From: Promethearchaeota archaeon
Lineage (GTDB): Archaea; Asgardarchaeota; Lokiarchaeia; Sigynarchaeales; SOKP01
Direction of reading: 5' to 3'
Assembly: GCA_019058515.1 (NCBI GenBank)
Contig: JAHPYY010000101.1
Location: 1 to 17,656, forward strand
Length of the DNA: 17,656 nucleotides
Below are positions 1-6,914 of the stretch, one piece after another. Both the position numbers and the translations under genes were made by a program. The notes beneath the pieces were generated by a model, which was not told where the DNA came from, ran no database searches, and saw nothing but the letters and a program-made list of their open reading frames with translations. How positions within the stretch are numbered: the stretch's first letter is position 1; every line of letters starts with the position of its first letter.

Positions 1-1
1 C

Positions 2-211
2 ACTCGCGAAATTACATTAGAATCGATCTTTGGAATAGATTCGTTTTTCGGGCTTATTAAACTTAGTTATACTAGTTTAAATTTAGTTTCTACTATTTCA
101 GAATCCTTTATAGACGGAATTTTAATTATTACATTAGCTATCCTATTAGTGATTAGTTTAATTTCATTAACAGTAGTCCTAATAAAGAGAAAGATTTTAG
201 GAAAGAGTTAA
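2..211 (+). CDS. C-terminal fragment of a membrane-anchored protein (5' end outside window)
   Basis: An open frame runs from the window edge to a TAA at 209-211, giving 69 residues with no start inside the window, so this is the 3' end of a longer gene. The last ~31 residues form one hydrophobic helix (ILIITLAILLVISLISLTVV) followed by a short basic tail with the residues K, R and K (IKRKILGKS). This is the usual look of a C-terminal membrane anchor with the body of the protein outside and the basic tail in the cytoplasm. The preceding ~35 residues are polar/mixed and I do not recognise a family. A degenerate copy of this same anchor lies at 4395-4508, so the gene probably belongs to a small local paralogue group. 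Function unknown. Confidence 0.6.
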   Translation, partial: TREITLESIFGIDSFFGLIKLSYTSLNLVSTISESFIDGILIITLAILLVISLISLTVVLIKRKILGKS

Positions 212-231
212 TACAATAAAAATTTAAATAG

Positions 232-399
232 ATGATAGGAATACTCATCAAAATCGTTAATCCCTTTGCCAGAGAACGAGTAAATAATCTTCTCATGAAA
301 TTAACAAGATTTGGAACTAAGAAAAAAAACCGAAGTAACTTAGCATATATTACCCAAAACGCTAAATTTTCCAAATCAATGCTAAGTTTTCCAAAATAA
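232..399 (+). CDS. Possible 55-residue small protein or gene remnant
   Basis: ATG at 232 and TAA at 397-399 bound 55 codons. The product is basic, and its C-terminal third (NRSNLAYITQNAKFSKSML) resembles the start of a helix-turn-helix, where a recognition helix would follow, but the frame stops at that point. It could be an N-terminal remnant of a DNA-binding protein whose rest was lost to a frameshift, a small protein, or chance in AT-rich DNA. There is no clear ribosome site. The end overlaps the 20-bp tandem repeat at 361-400. Confidence 0.2.
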   Translation: MIGILIKIVNPFARERVNNLLMKLTRFGTKKKNRSNLAYITQNAKFSKSMLSFPK

Positions 400-400
400 T
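361..400 (+). repeat. Tandem duplication, two 20-bp units
   Basis: Units 361-380 and 381-400 match at 16 of 20 positions. Both begin GCTA, and both contain TTTTCCAAA (the third base of the run before it differs). The unit length is not a multiple of three, so the duplication shifts frame in the open stretches around it. This fits decay of a former gene here. Confidence 0.5.
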
Positions 401-629
401 TACGAATAATTTATTCAAAAATATATTAACTTTATATAATATTGTAGCTGATGATGTTAAGTGGGTTATAGAGAGTTTGAAGAATCAATTACCAGATCTT
501 GGTTTTGAACCAATATGGTTCCATAAATCCTTTAAAGTAGAAGATAAATATACTATGGAAACTTGCTTTCCCTTTTTTCCCCATTTTCTTATTATATAAA
601 TTAGAAAAATTAATGTTCTTATTAAGTAA

Positions 630-639
630 TTTATAAATA
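630..639 (+). promoter_or_regulatory. TATA-like element upstream of the activase gene
   Basis: TTTATAAATA, preceded by purine-rich AAGTAA, resembles an archaeal BRE/TATA pair about 100 bp before the start at 740. A second candidate, TTATAAAAAT at 657-666, would give a shorter leader. Sequence-only call in very AT-rich DNA. Confidence 0.3.
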
Positions 640-739
640 GTATTGAAAAATTGATGTTATAAAAATTTAATAAAATACTGATATTATTACATTAATTATT
701 ATAATTATAGGGTGGAATATAAAAAAATAAGAAATATAG

Positions 740-1660
740 ATGAATGTTCAAAAAGGATTAATTCATAAAATTGAAAAATTTTCCCTTCATGACGGGCCAG
801 GTATCAGGACACTTATCATCATGAAGGGATGTCCTTTGAGATGTCTTTGGTGCTCTTCACCTCATACCCAAAGCAATAAACCCGAAATATTATATATAAA
901 GAGTAAATGCAAGGGTTGTGGGATTTGTATTGAGATTTGCTCGGAAGAAGCTATATCAAGGGGCGAAGAATCCTCTCAAATTCAAACAGATCGTGAATTA
1001 TGCGTCAGTTGCGGACAATGTATCGAGGCTTGTCCCAATGGCGCCCGTGAATTATCTGGACGATATTACACGCCAAAGGAGTTATTCCAAGAAGTTAAGA
1101 AAGATTCAGTCTTTTACCGTCGAAGTGGAGGTGGAATAACTATAGGTGGGGGAGAACCAACAATGCAAGCTGAATTTGTTGGTGAATTTTTATCTATATG
1201 TAGATCTTATTTTATTCATACAGCAATGGAAACATCTGCTCTAACATCATGGGATAAATTGGCACTCTTGCTAAATTTGCTTGATCTCGTTTATATTGAT
1301 CTTAAACACATGGATGAAAGCGCTCATATAGAGTGGACAGGAGTATCGAATCGTGAAATTCTAAAGAATATCAAGAGAGCTACTGAGATAAATCAAGTCA
1401 TCCTACGTATTCCCTTAATCCCTGGATTTAATGACTCAGTCAAAAATATTTCAGAAAGTGCAAAATTTGCAAAGACACTAGGAAAAAATGTTTTACATTT
1501 GGAAATTTTGCCCTATCATCAATTTGGAATTCATAAATACACGGAACTAGAAAGAGAGTATGCTATTAATTCAATCCAACCACCGTCAGAGGAGCATGTA
1601 ATAAATTTGCGAGATATGGCTCGATCTTTCGGAATAGAAGTTAAGATAGGTGGTGGATAA
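740..1660 (+). CDS. Glycyl-radical enzyme activating enzyme (radical SAM)
   Basis: 306 residues. It should install the glycyl radical on the enzyme encoded next, using S-adenosylmethionine and a [4Fe-4S] cluster. The start is the ATG at 740, giving the typical family N-terminus (FSLHDGPGIRT). The radical SAM motif is C31-x3-C35-x2-C38. Two complete ferredoxin-type cluster motifs follow at C57/C60/C63/C67 and C88/C91/C94/C98. GGGEP at 136-140 is the SAM-binding motif, here preceded by GGGITI. The two-cluster insert is typical of activases for dehydratase-, decarboxylase-, lyase- and benzylsuccinate-type glycyl-radical enzymes and is absent from classical pyruvate formate-lyase activase. It lies 92 bp upstream of the partner gene in the same direction, probably co-transcribed. 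The enzyme requires anaerobic conditions. Family call is firm; the exact subfamily follows the partner and is not known. Confidence 0.95.
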   Translation: MNVQKGLIHKIEKFSLHDGPGIRTLIIMKGCPLRCLWCSSPHTQSNKPEILYIKSKCKGCGICIEICSEEAISRGEESSQIQTDRELCVSCGQCIEACPNGARELSGRYYTPKELFQEVKKDSVFYRRSGGGITIGGGEPTMQAEFVGEFLSICRSYFIHTAMETSALTSWDKLALLLNLLDLVYIDLKHMDESAHIEWTGVSNREILKNIKRATEINQVILRIPLIPGFNDSVKNISESAKFAKTLGKNVLHLEILPYHQFGIHKYTELEREYAINSIQPPSEEHVINLRDMARSFGIEVKIGGG

Positions 1661-1740
1661 ATCATATAAAAACAAATTATGAATATAACACAAAAAAATT
1701 TTATAAGGATAGAGGAAAATAAATTATAAATAAACCACGT

Positions 1741-1746
1741 AAGGAG
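1741..1746 (+). promoter_or_regulatory. Shine-Dalgarno site for the glycyl-radical enzyme
   Basis: AAGGAG sits 6 nt before the ATG at 1753 and fixes that start. A TATA-like AATTATAAATAAA just upstream (about 1720-1733) could also give this gene its own transcript. Confidence 0.6.
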
Positions 1747-1752
1747 AATAAA

Positions 1753-4263
1753 ATGACAGAGTTATTGGATAAATGTATAACAATACAACCTACAGAGCGT
1801 ATGAAAAGATTGCGAAAATGTTATCTTGAAAATTCAAAACGAATAGAACCAATTTACACTATCTACTTTGATCGTGCGATCGCTAAAGCCATGAAAGAAA
1901 GTGAAGGTGAACCAATGGTTTTACGTCGAGCCAAAGCGTTTGCTGCGGCAGTTGATGCATTTCCCGTTGATATCTTTCCCGATGAACCTTTTGTGGGTTG
2001 GATCGGTGGGAGTCCAATTGCCATTCCTATTGGTGCAGAACAAATGGGTGCTAGGCTAGAGATTCAGTTAAATCACTACAAATACATTAGCGAAGAGGAT
2101 CGGAAAATACTTCGGGAAGAGATTATCCCCTATTGGAAGGGTGAAGGTGACTGGAAGCGCCACTGGTTCTATCAAAATTATCAGTCTCTTCCCTCTGAAA
2201 CGCGTAATCTGCTCTATGGTGATCCCGATCCAGAATTGAAAAAAATAGGGATTATAACGCGTTCGAGACCTCCTGCGTTGCCTAAGGTGGAATTTAATGA
2301 AATTCCAGGGGAGACAGATGGTCTGGGGCGGGGATTATTTAGTGACGGTATGACCCGTCATCATATCGGTCATTGTTCTTATGGTTACGAAAAAGTACTG
2401 AAAAAAGGTTTTATTGGGATAAAAAAGGATGCAGAAAATAGATTATCCAAAATTGATTGGACCGATTCAGAAGAACAGAAAAAGGTTCTTTTTCTTAAAG
2501 CTGTCATATTAGCGATGGATGCTGCGGCTAAAATTGGAAAAAAATTCGCTATCAGTGCACGTGAGATTGCTCAAAAGGAAACAGACATGGTGCGTAGAAC
2601 GGAGCTTGAAAAGATCGCTGAAATATGTGAGCGCGTTCCTGCCTATCCCGCTCGTAGCTTTCATGAAGCTCTCCAGTCTGTTTGGTTCACTCAGATTCTA
2701 AATTGGTGCGAAGTTCCGATTCTATTTGCAGTTTCACCAGGAAAAGTTGATCAATACTTTTATCCATATTTTGAAAAAGATATTCAAGAAGGACATCTAA
2801 CTAAGGAGCAAGCCCAAGAACTAATCGATTGTTGGCTCATGAGATTTACTCAAGGTGTATCACCATTTATCCCCATGGCTGGTTCTGCCTATCACATGGA
2901 TGTTGGAGGTCTAAAAGAAGATGGAAGCGATGCAACCAACGAACTATCGTTCATGTTCATTGAAGGAATGATTCACACGCGAATGGTTGAGCCAAATTTT
3001 GGCGTTTTAGTTCATAGCAAAACTCCTGAAGAATTTTTAATCAAAGCCTGCCAGCTTTGCGTTCTAGGAACTGGGCACCCCATGTTTCTGAATAACGATG
3101 TCTTTGTTGAAAACTTCCTATCAAGAGGAAATTTAGGTGGTCCGCCTGTTCCACTCTCATTGGCCCGAACCAGCGGTGCTATTGGTTGCAATGAACCTCA
3201 TGTGGCAAATTATGATTCTGAATTTAATGTAGGACCCTTTTTACTTCTGCCACAGGTGCTAGAATTGACATTTTCAGATGGTTGGAGTAATTACCATAAT
3301 AAATATATGGGCATGCGAACAGGAGATCCTAGGAATTTCAAAAGTTTCGCTGAGTTGCAAGAGGCATATTTGAAGCAATTAGCTTACCTAACAACTCATT
3401 GTGAGATTGCGAATAACAACTCTGAAATTACACTCTCCCAACGATATCCTACCATTTATGCTTCTGCGTTAATTGAAGACTGCATTAAAAACGGTTGTAC
3501 TCGAGAAGAGGGCGGAGCAAGGTTTAACTTTGGTCCTTGTATCGCCACAGCGGGAGCTACGGATGTTGGAGATTCGCTAGCTGCGATTAAAATGCTGGTT
3601 TTTGATAAGAAAGAGATTACTATGCCAGAATTAATAGATGCTTTGAAGGATAACTTTGAAGGGCACGAATTATTAAGGGAAAAACTGCTGAAAGTGCCCA
3701 AATTTGGGAATGATAATGATTATGTCGATGAGATAGTAGCCTGGGTCATGAAAAGTTATTGTGATGAAATAATCAAGCATAAAAACACTCGTGGGGGATA
3801 CTTAGTACCTTATCAAAATCCTTTAGTCTGGTATGTGAGCACTGGAAGGCTTATTGGAGCACTTCCATCAGGGAGGAAAGCTATGGAACCGCTTTCAGAT
3901 GGAATATCTCCTACTTATGGTGTGGATGTAAATGGACCTACTGCTATATTAAAATCAGTCAGTAAAATCGATAATTCATCAATTTTTTTTGGTGAAACCT
4001 TGAACATGAGACTTAACAAGGAAGTTTTTGCAAATGATATCGGTATAAGTAGATTGGCTTCCATAATTAGATCATTTGTAGATCTTAAAATTCATCATTG
4101 TCAATTCAACTTGATCTCTTCAGAAACTCTTAAGGAAGCACAGCTTAATCCACAGAATTACCAAGATCTTACGGTACGTGTAGCTGGCTATGTTGCTTAT
4201 TTCACTAGACTAAGCAAGGCAGTTCAGGATAGCATCATTTCCCGTACTGAACATGACGCTTGA
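1753..4263 (+). CDS. Glycyl-radical enzyme, PFL/dehydratase superfamily, substrate unknown
   Basis: 836 residues, full length for the family. The N-terminal PFL-like barrel covers most of the protein, with the family hallmark GEPMVLRRAKAF near residue 52. The thiyl-radical loop reads GCNEP, with C479 as the catalytic cysteine and E481 as the likely acid/base. The C-terminal glycyl-radical loop is RVAGY, with G812 carrying the radical, followed by the conserved SKAVQDSIISRTEH. A His-rich stretch (H203, H204, H207) lies in the region where other members place substrate-side residues. The Cys-x-Glu pair argues against classical pyruvate formate-lyase, which has Cys-Cys. It fits the eliminase/dehydratase/decarboxylase groups (glycerol or propanediol dehydratase, choline or isethionate lyase, hydroxyphenylacetate decarboxylase). 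Asn between Cys and Glu is not the residue I know from those. No microcompartment shell, alcohol or aldehyde dehydrogenase or transporter lies nearby to reveal the substrate. Family certain, reaction open. Confidence 0.93.
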   Translation: MTELLDKCITIQPTERMKRLRKCYLENSKRIEPIYTIYFDRAIAKAMKESEGEPMVLRRAKAFAAAVDAFPVDIFPDEPFVGWIGGSPIAIPIGAEQMGARLEIQLNHYKYISEEDRKILREEIIPYWKGEGDWKRHWFYQNYQSLPSETRNLLYGDPDPELKKIGIITRSRPPALPKVEFNEIPGETDGLGRGLFSDGMTRHHIGHCSYGYEKVLKKGFIGIKKDAENRLSKIDWTDSEEQKKVLFLKAVILAMDAAAKIGKKFAISAREIAQKETDMVRRTELEKIAEICERVPAYPARSFHEALQSVWFTQILNWCEVPILFAVSPGKVDQYFYPYFEKDIQEGHLTKEQAQELIDCWLMRFTQGVSPFIPMAGSAYHMDVGGLKEDGSDATNELSFMFIEGMIHTRMVEPNFGVLVHSKTPEEFLIKACQLCVLGTGHPMFLNNDVFVENFLSRGNLGGPPVPLSLARTSGAIGCNEPHVANYDSEFNVGPFLLLPQVLELTFSDGWSNYHNKYMGMRTGDPRNFKSFAELQEAYLKQLAYLTTHCEIANNNSEITLSQRYPTIYASALIEDCIKNGCTREEGGARFNFGPCIATAGATDVGDSLAAIKMLVFDKKEITMPELIDALKDNFEGHELLREKLLKVPKFGNDNDYVDEIVAWVMKSYCDEIIKHKNTRGGYLVPYQNPLVWYVSTGRLIGALPSGRKAMEPLSDGISPTYGVDVNGPTAILKSVSKIDNSSIFFGETLNMRLNKEVFANDIGISRLASIIRSFVDLKIHHCQFNLISSETLKEAQLNPQNYQDLTVRVAGYVAYFTRLSKAVQDSIISRTEHDA

Positions 4264-4394
4264 AAATTCTTTCTAATTTTAAGATTTGTATGAGGAATTT
4301 CTCCGAGTAAATTTCTATTAAGTCTTATTTTGGGAAGAGATCCAAAAGTTGTTATATTGAAGATATTTTCTAGAATAATATTCATGAATAGTAG

Positions 4395-4508
4395 ATTCAA
4401 GAAAAAGCGATAATTACATCAGCTATCTCTTTAGCGATTAGTTTAATATCATTGATAGTAGTCGTAATAAAGAAAAGGATTTTAGTAAAGAGTTTGACCT
4501 ACCAATAA
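4395..4508 (+). pseudogene. Decayed copy of the C-terminal membrane anchor found at 2-211
   Basis: In this frame the text AIISLAISLISLIVVVI-like (AITSAISLAISLISLIVV after a short lead) plus a basic IKKRILVKS tail aligns residue for residue with the anchor at the window start (ISLISLxVVxIKxxILxKS). The DNA also aligns, for example GCGATTAGTTTAATATCATT here against GTGATTAGTTTAATTTCATT there. The frame is closed by TAG at 4392-4394, so only the tail survives, and the stop lies a few codons further on than in the intact copy. It is a remnant of a paralogue, or a partial duplication of the gene cut by the left edge, about 4.3 kb away. Confidence 0.55.
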
Positions 4509-4756
4509 CAATTAAAGACACTGAAAACTTGATATTCACAAAACCTGCAGGATTACCTGAATCACAGAGAGAAATTCGGTTTTTGAGGGATGATGCTTCT
4601 AATAAAGTCGTACACGTAATATACGACCGGTATCTATACCATCGCTCTTAACTTGCTGATATTATATAGTTTACTAGGAAATCTGGTTTGGTTAATACCC
4701 TTTTATTTATCTAATTTATTTTTTATGAGGAATTGATCCCAAAAAGCAATAAATAT

Positions 4757-4861
4757 ATGAAGGAAGAAATCCATAAGGATCAACTCTATAAAGATTTGGA
4801 AGAGAGATTCATTTTATGGGCTAATGAACGTAGTGATATTCGTGGAGTCCGTAGATCTTAA
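4757..4861 (+). pseudogene. 34-codon frame, possible N-terminal remnant of a nucleotidyltransferase-like protein
   Basis: ATG at 4757, TAA at 4859-4861. The short product reads DLEERFILWANERSDIRGV near its end. This resembles the opening helix and strand of aminoglycoside-adenylyltransferase-like or nucleotidyltransferase-fold proteins (pattern RxxxWAxxRxDIRxV), where a GSRAR-type motif should follow. Here it is replaced by RRS and a stop. The match is from memory and short, so treat it as a hint. No continuation in other frames was found. Confidence 0.2.
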
Positions 4862-5130
4862 GTTTATCCCTCAAAAATAATAAAGTGTGAGAAATTTGAA
4901 ATTCAGCGTCTGATTTCAATGAAAACTCCTTTGAAAATAGTAAGATATGATACTAATTAATTCCTCTTTCGAGAAGGAACAATTTTACAAAAAGGTAAAA
5001 TTTATATTCAATCTTGCGTAAAGAACTATACATATCACGAATTAGAAATATAGGATTGATAGGAAAAATGATTCGAACAATTCTAAGGATTTTTTAAGTT
5101 AGACTTTATCTATTTTAGGGATTCATTTTT

Positions 5131-5190
5131 CCTAATGATGAAAACTCTCAATCTGATCATGGATGATGGTTGCTGACATCGTGCTGAAGG
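5131..5190 (+). ncRNA. Candidate box C/D sRNA (2'-O-methylation guide)
   Basis: All four boxes are present in order with archaeal spacing. C box ATGATGA is at 5135-5141, an 11-nt guide at 5142-5152, D' box CTGA at 5153-5156, a 6-nt spacer, C' box ATGATGG at 5163-5169 (one mismatch to RTGATGA), a 14-nt guide at 5170-5183 and D box CTGA at 5184-5187. CCT (5131-5133) can pair with AGG (5188-5190) as a short terminal stem. A TATA-like TTTATCTA at 5105-5112 lies about 26 nt before the expected 5' end. In the second guide, GCTGACATCG is complementary (one G-U) to CGAUGUCGGC, a universally conserved stretch of 23S rRNA near the peptidyl-transferase centre. By the N+5 rule the target would be the nucleotide equivalent to E. 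coli A2503. I have no target for the first guide. Confidence 0.5.
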
Positions 5191-5640
5191 TATATATCCC
5201 ATCCTAATCAATGTTTCTTTAATAAATTAATACCTTTAATAATTTACTTATTTTCATTTTGTTATCTCCAATCCAATTGCGACACATTAAAGAATGAGAT
5301 TATAATGTCAAAAACATTATACACGTAAGAGTTACTTTTGTCTTTCTCTAATTTCCTATATAGCCTTAAAAAAAATATTATTGATAAGCTTTGGATGCCT
5401 TTTTTAATTTTATGATTAGGAGATCATTTAAATAAAATGATTAAATCTTAAAAAAATTAATAGTATCGGTAATTGGAATATCATATTCTTTGCACTCCAA
5501 TATCATAATGCTATTATTCATTGGATTAAATATTATGCGGATTCTTATTTCCTTGAATAAGCAACCCTACTTTTTAAACTATAAATCTTCTTGCTTTTAA
5601 TGTTATGTTCTATATCTCAACCCTAATTTTTGCGTTCTTC

Positions 5641-5648
5641 CTATAAAC
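5641..5648 (+). promoter_or_regulatory. TATA-like element for msrB
   Basis: CTATAAAC stands about 40 bp before the msrB ATG. This would place transcription start near 5670 with a short leader, as is common in archaea. No Shine-Dalgarno site precedes the start. Confidence 0.3.
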
Positions 5649-5687
5649 AAGATGTATTTCTTATCATATCGTTATTAATTACTCACT

Positions 5688-6083
5688 ATGAGTAAAGAAG
5701 TTGAGAAAACCGAAAAAGATTGGAAAAAGATATTGACAGAAGAACAATATCATGTGTTGAGGGAAAAGGGAACTGAGCCACCGTTTGCAGGGACGTATAA
5801 TGATCATAACGAAGATGGAGTCTATAAATGTGTTGGGTGTGGAACGCCTTTATTTTCTTCCGATACTAAATTCAAATCGGGGACAGGGTGGCCGAGTTTT
5901 TCTGATGTAGTTGATAACGAAAACATAGAATTGAAAGAGGACAGGAGCTTTGGAATGATTCGTACCGAAGTTCTATGCAAAAATTGCGGAGGTCATTTAG
6001 GACATCTATTCATGGACGGTCCAAAACCGACGAATTGTCGCTATTGTATTAATTCAATATCTTTAGATTTTGATCCTAAATAA
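5688..6083 (+). CDS. msrB: Peptide-methionine (R)-S-oxide reductase
   Basis: 131 residues, a complete single-domain MsrB. It reduces methionine-R-sulfoxide in proteins back to methionine in the cytoplasm, usually with thioredoxin as electron donor. Two CxxC pairs bind structural zinc (C48/C51 in CVGCG, C97/C100 in CKNCG). The substrate loop is SGTGWPSF (64-71), GHLGH is at 102-106, and the catalytic cysteine is C120 in RYCINS. The usual second-cysteine position in the GWPSF loop is Thr66, so the common resolving cysteine is missing. An extra C117 lies three residues before C120, where I expect a non-cysteine residue, and could take that role. There is no signal peptide or membrane segment. 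The start is the ATG at 5688. The next gene begins 49 bp later in the same direction. In an anaerobe this is an oxygen-damage repair function, sensible beside an oxygen-labile radical enzyme, although the two are 1.4 kb apart. Confidence 0.95.
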   Translation: MSKEVEKTEKDWKKILTEEQYHVLREKGTEPPFAGTYNDHNEDGVYKCVGCGTPLFSSDTKFKSGTGWPSFSDVVDNENIELKEDRSFGMIRTEVLCKNCGGHLGHLFMDGPKPTNCRYCINSISLDFDPK

Positions 6084-6132
6084 TTTTTATAATTATATTA
6101 TAAGACATATAAACAAATTAGAATGGCATAGA

Positions 6133-6723
6133 ATGACAAAGAAAAATCCTAAAGTTGATGAATATCTTAGCAAAGCCAAAAAGTGGCAGGAAGAAATGGA
6201 GAAATTGAGAATGTTTATTCTTGATTGCGGGCTGACCGAAGAAATTAAGTGGCGTTTACCTTGTTATACTTTTCAAAAAGCTAATGTGGTTATAATACAA
6301 GGATTTAAAGAATACTGTGCGCTTATGTTTTTCAAAGGTGCGTTATTAAAAGATATCAATAACATTTTGATCAAACCCGGGAAAAATACCCAAGCGGGAC
6401 GGCAGATTCGTTTTACCAATGTTTCAGAAATCATTGAGATGGAATCCATTTTGAAAGCGTACATAAAAGAGGCTATTCAAGTGGAAAAAGCCGGTTTGCA
6501 AGTGAAATTAAAAAAGACTGCGGATTACAGTATTCCTGAAGAATTTCAAAATAAATTAGATGAAAACCCTTCTTTGAAAACTGCTTTTGATGCACTGACC
6601 CCGGGACGGCAAAGAGCATATATTTATTATTTTTCTTCAGCCAAACAATCCAAAACTCGGGAGTCAAGGGTTGAAAAATATATACCGGAAATTTTTATGG
6701 GAAAGGGATTAAATGATCGGTAG
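6133..6723 (+). CDS. YdeI/OmdA-like DUF1801 protein
   Basis: 196 residues from the ATG at 6133. The open frame extends 21 codons further upstream to 6070, but that lead is low-complexity and overlaps msrB, and the family starts near NPKVDEY, so 6133 is preferred. Recognisable family text includes KAKKWQEEMEKLR, EIKWRLPCYTF, CALMFFKGALL and LTPGRQRAYIYYFSSAKQSK. DUF1801 is the N-terminal part; the C-terminal part is the YdeI/OmpD-associated (bacteriocin-protection) segment with its GRQR helix. Members are small cytoplasmic proteins whose biochemical role is not established. Links to peptide or stress resistance come from a few bacteria. The sequence closely resembles Bacteroidota-type members as I remember them, and it has locally higher GC than its flanks (CCGGGACGGC near 6600), both suggesting transfer from a bacterium. 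Confidence 0.8.
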   Translation: MTKKNPKVDEYLSKAKKWQEEMEKLRMFILDCGLTEEIKWRLPCYTFQKANVVIIQGFKEYCALMFFKGALLKDINNILIKPGKNTQAGRQIRFTNVSEIIEMESILKAYIKEAIQVEKAGLQVKLKKTADYSIPEEFQNKLDENPSLKTAFDALTPGRQRAYIYYFSSAKQSKTRESRVEKYIPEIFMGKGLNDR

Positions 6724-6845
6724 ATTCGATGAGTAAATAAATCAATCAAACTTTGCGTGAATTTCCAAAATTAGTTTATTGATTTAAATGGTTAGGGAAG
6801 ATAAAAGAACAAGTGATAAAATTTTAAATATTAAAAAAAATATAT

Positions 6846-6873
6846 CAGTTACTGTAATACGGTGACTGTAATA
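6846..6873 (+). promoter_or_regulatory. Candidate PadR operator (inverted plus direct repeat)
   Basis: CAGTTAC (6846-6852) and GTGACTG (6862-6868) form an inverted repeat with 6 of 7 matching positions around a 9-nt centre. Overlapping it, ACTGTAATA occurs twice (6851-6859 and 6865-6873). It lies about 45 bp before the PadR start, beside TATA-like CTATATAAC (about 6884-6892). A dyad of this size fits a dimeric winged-helix repressor controlling its own operon. Confidence 0.4.
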
Positions 6874-6914
6874 ATTCTTTTACCTATATAACTTATATCT
6901 GAGTTTGAGTAAAA

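Larger units (their letters stand above)
212..739. other. Gap of 528 bp: AT-rich, short open stretches, no convincing gene
   Basis: No gene of normal length fits here. It holds a 55-codon ATG-started frame (232-399), a 20-bp tandem repeat (361-400) and a start-less open stretch (366-599). The middle of that stretch reads like real protein (VKWVIESLKNQLPDLGFEPI followed by WFHKSFKVEDKY), so it may be the remnant of a decayed gene. The minus-strand frame at 153-374 overlaps the end of the upstream gene and is judged a shadow. The last ~110 bp carry TATA-like elements for the gene at 740. Confidence 0.4.
4264..5687. other. 1.4-kb gap: gene remnants and a candidate sRNA
   Basis: No complete gene of normal length. 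Seen in it: a degenerate membrane-anchor tail (4395-4508); a start-less open stretch at 4442-4651 in another frame, with protein-like text (LIFTKPAGLPESQREIRFL); a 34-codon frame at 4757-4861; a candidate box C/D RNA at 5131-5190; and a 26-codon minus-strand frame at 5441-5521 (contains MILECKEYDIPITD) that may be another fragment. The rest is AT-rich with many stops in all frames. The picture is a region of gene decay between two active operons. Confidence 0.45.

Noticed and set aside
153..374. 73-codon minus-strand frame with hydrophobic text
   Set aside because: Overlaps the coding end of the gene at 2-211 on the other strand; the hydrophobicity reflects AT-rich antisense DNA.
5041..5070. 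GATTCGAAC resembling a tRNA T-loop
   Set aside because: No acceptor stem, anticodon arm or matching T-stem around it on either strand.
6070..6132. Upstream 21-codon extension of the YdeI-like gene
   Set aside because: Overlaps msrB, has low-complexity text (NNFYNYIIRH), and the family begins just after the ATG at 6133.
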